Shown piece by piece: positions 7,357-10,831 of a stretch of DNA of 10,831 nt. Numbering within the stretch: the first letter of the stretch is position 1; every line of letters starts with the position of its first letter. The DNA comes from Lachnospiraceae bacterium (GTDB lineage Bacteria; Bacillota_A; Clostridia; Lachnospirales; Lachnospiraceae), in assembly GCA_031262285.1 (NCBI GenBank), contig JAISHZ010000262.1, forward strand, positions 1 to 10,831. Reading direction: 5' to 3'. Made by a program: the position numbers and the translations under genes. The notes under the pieces are model-generated. The model saw only the letters and a list, made by a program, of their open reading frames with translations, was not told the origin of the DNA and did not search any database.

Positions 7357-8208
7357 TTGAAACGAAAAAGGAGCAATTGGGTATTGTTGGCGCCCCTGTA
7401 CGTGTTCACGTTGGTATTTGTGGCGTTTCCCATTTTGTATATGTTTGCTCTCAGTTTTCTGCAAAGAGCCAAGGTCTGGGGGGTTGACCTTTCCTTCACT
7501 ACGGCAAATTATATGAGAGTATGGGAGCCTTTGTATCGGGAGACCTTTCAAGAATCTCTCTTACTGGCGTTTTCCACCACGATTCTGTGTATCCTTTTTG
7601 GATATCCGATGGGATATTTCATGTCTCGATTGGGAGCACGGTGGAAAAAGCGCTTGATGCTGTTGATTACGATTCCTTTTTGGGTGAGTGCGCTGCTTCG
7701 TCTTTATGGATGGATCATCGTATTTCAAAGCAATGGTGTGTTGGACAAGTTGCTCATGGGAGTCGGATTGACCGATAAGCCCTTGAAGCTGCTATATTCC
7801 TACCCGGCAGTCCTGGTGGGCATGACATATGCGCTCCTACCGTTTATGGTATTAGCTGTATACTCCAGTGCTGAGAAAATGGACTGGCATTTGGTCGAAG
7901 CTTCCAGAGACTTAGGCGCATCAAAATTTATGGCGTTCCGTACGGTGATTTTGCCGATGACACTCCCCGGGTTGTTGTCCGGTATTATATTGACGTTTAT
8001 CCCTTCTATGGGATTGTTCTTTATTGCAGAGATTTTAGGGGGCAACAAGATCGTTTTGGTCGGAACGGTGATTCAAGAACAAATGACGAGAGGACGCAAC
8101 CTTCCGTTTGCAGCCGCGATGTCAACAGTCTTACTGATCTTGACGACGCTTTTTATGGCAATCTACCGTAAAATAACCGGGACGGGAGAATTGGAAGGGA
8201 TTGTCTAG
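7357..8208 (+). CDS. potB: Spermidine/putrescine-type ABC transporter permease, PotB-like
   Basis: This inner-membrane permease has six predicted helices at about 9-33, 67-89, 99-124, 149-169, 203-225 and 250-270. The EAA loop EASRDLGASKFMAFRTVILP (181-200) contacts the ATPase. It is 283 residues from TTG 7357. That start is preferred because GGGAG lies 6 bases upstream and MKRKRSNWVLLAP resembles normal PotB N-termini. The frame stays open back to TTG 7285, which overlaps the potA stop. Starting there would add 24 residues encoded entirely by the repeat element, with no homology-like character. No ATG occurs until inside the first helix. Its partner permease potC follows. The substrate is inferred from family and order; a polyamine is most likely. 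Confidence 0.88.
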   Translation: MKRKRSNWVLLAPLYVFTLVFVAFPILYMFALSFLQRAKVWGVDLSFTTANYMRVWEPLYRETFQESLLLAFSTTILCILFGYPMGYFMSRLGARWKKRLMLLITIPFWVSALLRLYGWIIVFQSNGVLDKLLMGVGLTDKPLKLLYSYPAVLVGMTYALLPFMVLAVYSSAEKMDWHLVEASRDLGASKFMAFRTVILPMTLPGLLSGIILTFIPSMGLFFIAEILGGNKIVLVGTVIQEQMTRGRNLPFAAAMSTVLLILTTLFMAIYRKITGTGELEGIV

Positions 8209-8251
8209 ACATATACACAAAACACGCGTTTCTCGTTTAAATGGAGTCACT

Positions 8252-9121
8252 ATGAAAAAGAACACACAGAAGCAAAAGCCAAATGAGGTACTTCCTCATC
8301 CTAGAAAAAAACGTTTTCGGTTCTCCGCAGTTTATATCACGATATTTTTATTTGTGACCTATGTACCGATTATCGCCACAGTCGTTTATTCCTTCAATGC
8401 GTCAAAATTAACATCCATTTGGAGCGGATTGTCGATCAAATGGTACGTGGAGCTTTTTAGCGACGAAGATTTGTGGGAATCGTTGGTCAACAGTCTGCTG
8501 CTGGCGACCTGTTCTTCTCTGAGTGCTACCATCATCGGGACGATGGGAGCGTTGGGTATTCAAAGAACCAAAACACGTTTCGGCGGTACGGTTGCATATA
8601 TCGCGCTCATACCGATCATGATGCCGGAGATTATACTTGGTATGGTGTTTCTATCGGTGTTTAGTTTGATGGGACTCCCTTTTGGCATGACGACTTTGGT
8701 GATCGCGCACACGACCTTTTGTGTACCTTATATCTACTCGATGGTCAAAGCCAGACTGGTGGGGATGGATCCTGCCATGCAGGAAGCCGCCAAAGATCTG
8801 GGTGCTTCCTCTGCGAGAGCGTTTTTTGATGTGACGTTACCGCTGATCGCACCGGCGATTCTATCAGGTGCGATTCTGGCGTTTGCAATGTCCTTTGATG
8901 ATGTTGTGATCAGTATCTTTGTGACGGGGCCAACGGTCAACACGCTACCGATTAAGATCTATACCAGATTAAAAACAGGAGTAACGCCGGAAATCAACGC
9001 ATTATGCGCGGTATTGCTACTCTTTACGATTTTTCTGATGATCATCTCCAATATCAGTAGGAATTTCAATAAAAATCTCGACAAAAATGGAAAAGTAAAA
9101 CCGGACGTGCAAAAAGCGTGA
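8252..9121 (+). CDS. potC: Spermidine/putrescine-type ABC transporter permease, PotC-like
   Basis: The 289-residue second permease has six helices at about 25-48, 78-102, 112-137, 144-163, 200-224 and 247-267. The EAA motif is EAAKDLGASSARAFFDVTLP (178-197), followed by the PotC-typical FAMSFDDVVIS. ATG 8252 is chosen because TGGAG stands 5 bases upstream and the protein then begins MKKNTQKQKP. An in-frame TTG at 8201 would overlap the end of potB and has no convincing ribosome site. The N-terminal 22 residues are strongly basic, fitting a cytoplasmic tail. It forms the membrane channel with PotB. Confidence 0.93.
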   Translation: MKKNTQKQKPNEVLPHPRKKRFRFSAVYITIFLFVTYVPIIATVVYSFNASKLTSIWSGLSIKWYVELFSDEDLWESLVNSLLLATCSSLSATIIGTMGALGIQRTKTRFGGTVAYIALIPIMMPEIILGMVFLSVFSLMGLPFGMTTLVIAHTTFCVPYIYSMVKARLVGMDPAMQEAAKDLGASSARAFFDVTLPLIAPAILSGAILAFAMSFDDVVISIFVTGPTVNTLPIKIYTRLKTGVTPEINALCAVLLLFTIFLMIISNISRNFNKNLDKNGKVKPDVQKA

Positions 9122-9193
9122 AGGTTAACTGATCTGTTTTATAGGAAATAGGAAGTTATTGTTTGGCTACAGCAGCAAGAAAGGGAGGGTATT

Positions 9194-10270
9194 ATGAAAA
9201 AGCAAGTAATCGCGATGATGTGTAGCGTGGTGTTCTGTCTGACAGCCATCACCGGTTGCGGATCTTCACAAGAAGCTACCGGGATGCAGGAAGGGCATCA
9301 AGTGAGCGGAGAGCTCAATCTCTTTGCGTTTGACGAGATGTTCCCGGATGAAGTACTCGACGGATTTGAAAAAGAAACCGGGGTGAAAATCAATTACTCT
9401 AGTTTTGATACCGACGAGGCGATGTTGGCGAAGTTGGCAGAAGCACAAGGCGGTGCTTATGATGTGGTATTCTGTGACGATTACATTATCGAACCGGCAA
9501 TCAACGACGGTCTGGTTTTAAAGCTCGACACATCAAGAATCGTCAACTACGGCAACTTAGATCCCAGATTTATGTCTCAATTTTATGATCCGAACAATGA
9601 ATATACCGTTCCGTATGGAGCGGGGATCCCATTGATCGTGTATGATCCCGCGTTAACGGATGTAGAGATTACCGGATACGCAGACTTGTGGGATCCGGCT
9701 TTGAAAGATAATGTCGCCATCACGGCCAACTATCGTGTCATCAGCGGGATCACCCTTTTGGCGATGGGGAAACACTTCAATGAAGAAGATCTGAGCGTCA
9801 TCGACCAAGCAGGTGAGAAAATGTTGGAACTGGCGCCGAATATTCGCGTCATCGATGATTCCAATGCACATGAAAAACTCTTGAGCGGAGAAGTAGCAGC
9901 GGCTTTTCTGTATACTTCGCAAGTGTATCAAGCGATGAGTACCAAGGACAGTCTGAAGATGGTATATCCCGAAGAAGGTTTGGGATATGGGTTCATGGCG
10001 GGATTCATTCCCTCGAAAGCACCGAATATGGATGCCGCTTATGCATTTCTCGATTATATTAATCGAGCACAGAATGCCGCAAAGTGTTTTGACTTTTTTG
10101 GATATTACTGTACCAACAAGGCAGCAGAACCCTATATTTCGCCGGACATGAGACAATTTGTGGTACTACCGGAAGATGCGGCGACAGGGGAAATTATTTT
10201 CAATGTATCACAAGAAGCGGAAGATCGTTACCTTGAAATATGGGATGCTTTTAAGAAAGCTTGCGATTAG
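9194..10270 (+). CDS. potD: Polyamine-type ABC transporter substrate-binding lipoprotein, PotD-like
   Basis: The 358-residue extracellular solute-binding protein has a lipoprotein signal: basic MKKQ, a hydrophobic run and lipobox ITGC with lipidated Cys22, so it is membrane-anchored on the outer face. The body is a periplasmic-binding-protein fold of the PotD/PotF group: LNLFAFDEMFPDEVLDGFEKETG near 41-63, DVVFCDDYIIEPAINDGL near 90-107, then VPYGAGIPLIVYDP and YADLWDPALKDNVAI. Many relatives have a tryptophan in the first segment (NW or TWE); here it is FAFDE, so ligand contacts may differ. GGGAGGG precedes ATG 9194 by 4 bases. It follows the permeases by 72 bases without a clear promoter. 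Putrescine or spermidine is the likeliest ligand, but this is inferred from family and operon order. Confidence 0.9.
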   Translation: MKKQVIAMMCSVVFCLTAITGCGSSQEATGMQEGHQVSGELNLFAFDEMFPDEVLDGFEKETGVKINYSSFDTDEAMLAKLAEAQGGAYDVVFCDDYIIEPAINDGLVLKLDTSRIVNYGNLDPRFMSQFYDPNNEYTVPYGAGIPLIVYDPALTDVEITGYADLWDPALKDNVAITANYRVISGITLLAMGKHFNEEDLSVIDQAGEKMLELAPNIRVIDDSNAHEKLLSGEVAAAFLYTSQVYQAMSTKDSLKMVYPEEGLGYGFMAGFIPSKAPNMDAAYAFLDYINRAQNAAKCFDFFGYYCTNKAAEPYISPDMRQFVVLPEDAATGEIIFNVSQEAEDRYLEIWDAFKKACD

Positions 10271-10330
10271 GGAGAGGAACTTTAAACCGGTAAGGAGAAA
10301 GCAGTAAGACGATCAAGGATGTGATGCCAC

Positions 10331-10831
10331 ATGACCAAAAACAATTTAGCGCAAAAAAGGCTCTTTCTATTCGACATCGACGGAACGCTCAGCGTGGGAG
10401 ATACCCTTTTTGAAGGGAGCCGTCAGCTGTTGTCTTATATTGAGGACATTGGCGGTAAAAGCTATTTCATCACGAACAATTCCACGAAGAGTCCTGCTGA
10501 TTATGTTGAAAAATTTCGAGCATCCTTTGGACTTGTGGCGACAAAGCAACAATTTATGACTTCGGGTCAGGTTACACTTGACTTTTTAAAAACCCATTTC
10601 CATGACCAAACGATCTTTTGCGTGGGAACAGCTTCGTATATTACGCAATTACGTTCGCAGGGCATCCGTGTGACGCAGGTACCCGAAGAGAGCGTAGCCT
10701 GTGTGTTGGTGGCATATGACGATGAACTGACCTATGAAAAATTGGTGTATGCTTGCCGGATCCTCTGTACCAAAGATGTTCCATACTACGCGACCAATCC
10801 GGATTTGTGTTGCCCATCCGCGTTTGGGTTT
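10331..10831 (+). CDS. HAD-superfamily phosphatase, NagD/AraL type, C-terminus cut by window edge
   Basis: The first 167 residues of a subclass IIA HAD hydrolase are present. Motif I is FDIDGTL (nucleophile Asp15, acid/base Asp17) and motif II is in FITNNSTKSP (about 47-55). The cap domain begins after this, with YATNPDLCCPSAFGF near the cut matching the NagD/4-nitrophenylphosphatase group. Motifs III and IV lie outside the window. Such enzymes remove phosphate from sugar phosphates, phosphoglycolate or PLP; the substrate is not evident. The start ATG follows AAGGA with about 11 bases of spacing; GTG or ATG codons just upstream are out of frame or run into a stop. It lies 60 bases downstream of potD and may be the tail of the same transcript. 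Confidence 0.88.
   Translation, partial: MTKNNLAQKRLFLFDIDGTLSVGDTLFEGSRQLLSYIEDIGGKSYFITNNSTKSPADYVEKFRASFGLVATKQQFMTSGQVTLDFLKTHFHDQTIFCVGTASYITQLRSQGIRVTQVPEESVACVLVAYDDELTYEKLVYACRILCTKDVPYYATNPDLCCPSAFGF

Noticed and set aside
8201..8251. TTG start of potC overlapping potB
   Set aside because: No ribosome site precedes it, whereas ATG 8252 has TGGAG at good spacing and a normal N-terminus.
9122..9193. Separate promoter for potD
   Set aside because: TATAGG-like and TTAACT-like words exist, but no pair has acceptable spacing and match.

Overview
The window looks like a piece of a mid-GC Firmicutes (Clostridia-type) chromosome. The reasons are a 443-residue GSI-alpha glutamine synthetase followed directly by an ANTAR antiterminator-type regulator, an LL-diaminopimelate aminotransferase next to dapF, strong purine-rich Shine-Dalgarno sites with some probable TTG starts, a lipoprotein-type PotD, and consensus sigma-A-like promoters. 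I see no phage, IS element, CRISPR array, tRNA or rRNA.

Layout. Two genes lie on the minus strand at the left: hisC, then a class I SAM-dependent methyltransferase that runs off the left edge. A 246-base divergent intergenic region follows. It carries a minus-strand promoter for hisC and a very good plus-strand promoter for glnA. From there all genes are on the plus strand: glnA, an ANTAR regulator with a degenerate receiver, dapF, dapL, potA, potB, potC, potD and the first 167 codons of a NagD/AraL-type HAD phosphatase. No gap after glnA exceeds about 130 bases and I see no intrinsic terminator, so much of the plus strand may be co-transcribed. The combined theme is nitrogen: ammonia assimilation (glnA) with its likely RNA-level regulator, diaminopimelate/lysine synthesis (dapL, then dapF in pathway order) and polyamine uptake (potABCD).

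The most unusual signal is a repeat of about 65 bases present twice, 6.5 kb apart and on opposite strands. In both places it sits, in the same orientation relative to transcription, between the end of one gene and the start of the next (hisC/methyltransferase and potA/potB). Each copy has a 10-bp perfect inverted repeat (GTTTGAAAGT/ACTTTCAAAC), a fixed offset to TTGATT, a second 7-bp inverted repeat around a GTT loop, and AGAYGGGA just before the downstream start. The second stem differs between copies by a compensatory T-A to C-G change. It looks like a small structured intergenic element, possibly a family spread through this genome.

A second candidate RNA lies in the 129 bases between glnA and the ANTAR gene. 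Nested and mutually exclusive pairings there reach up to the Shine-Dalgarno site of the regulator.
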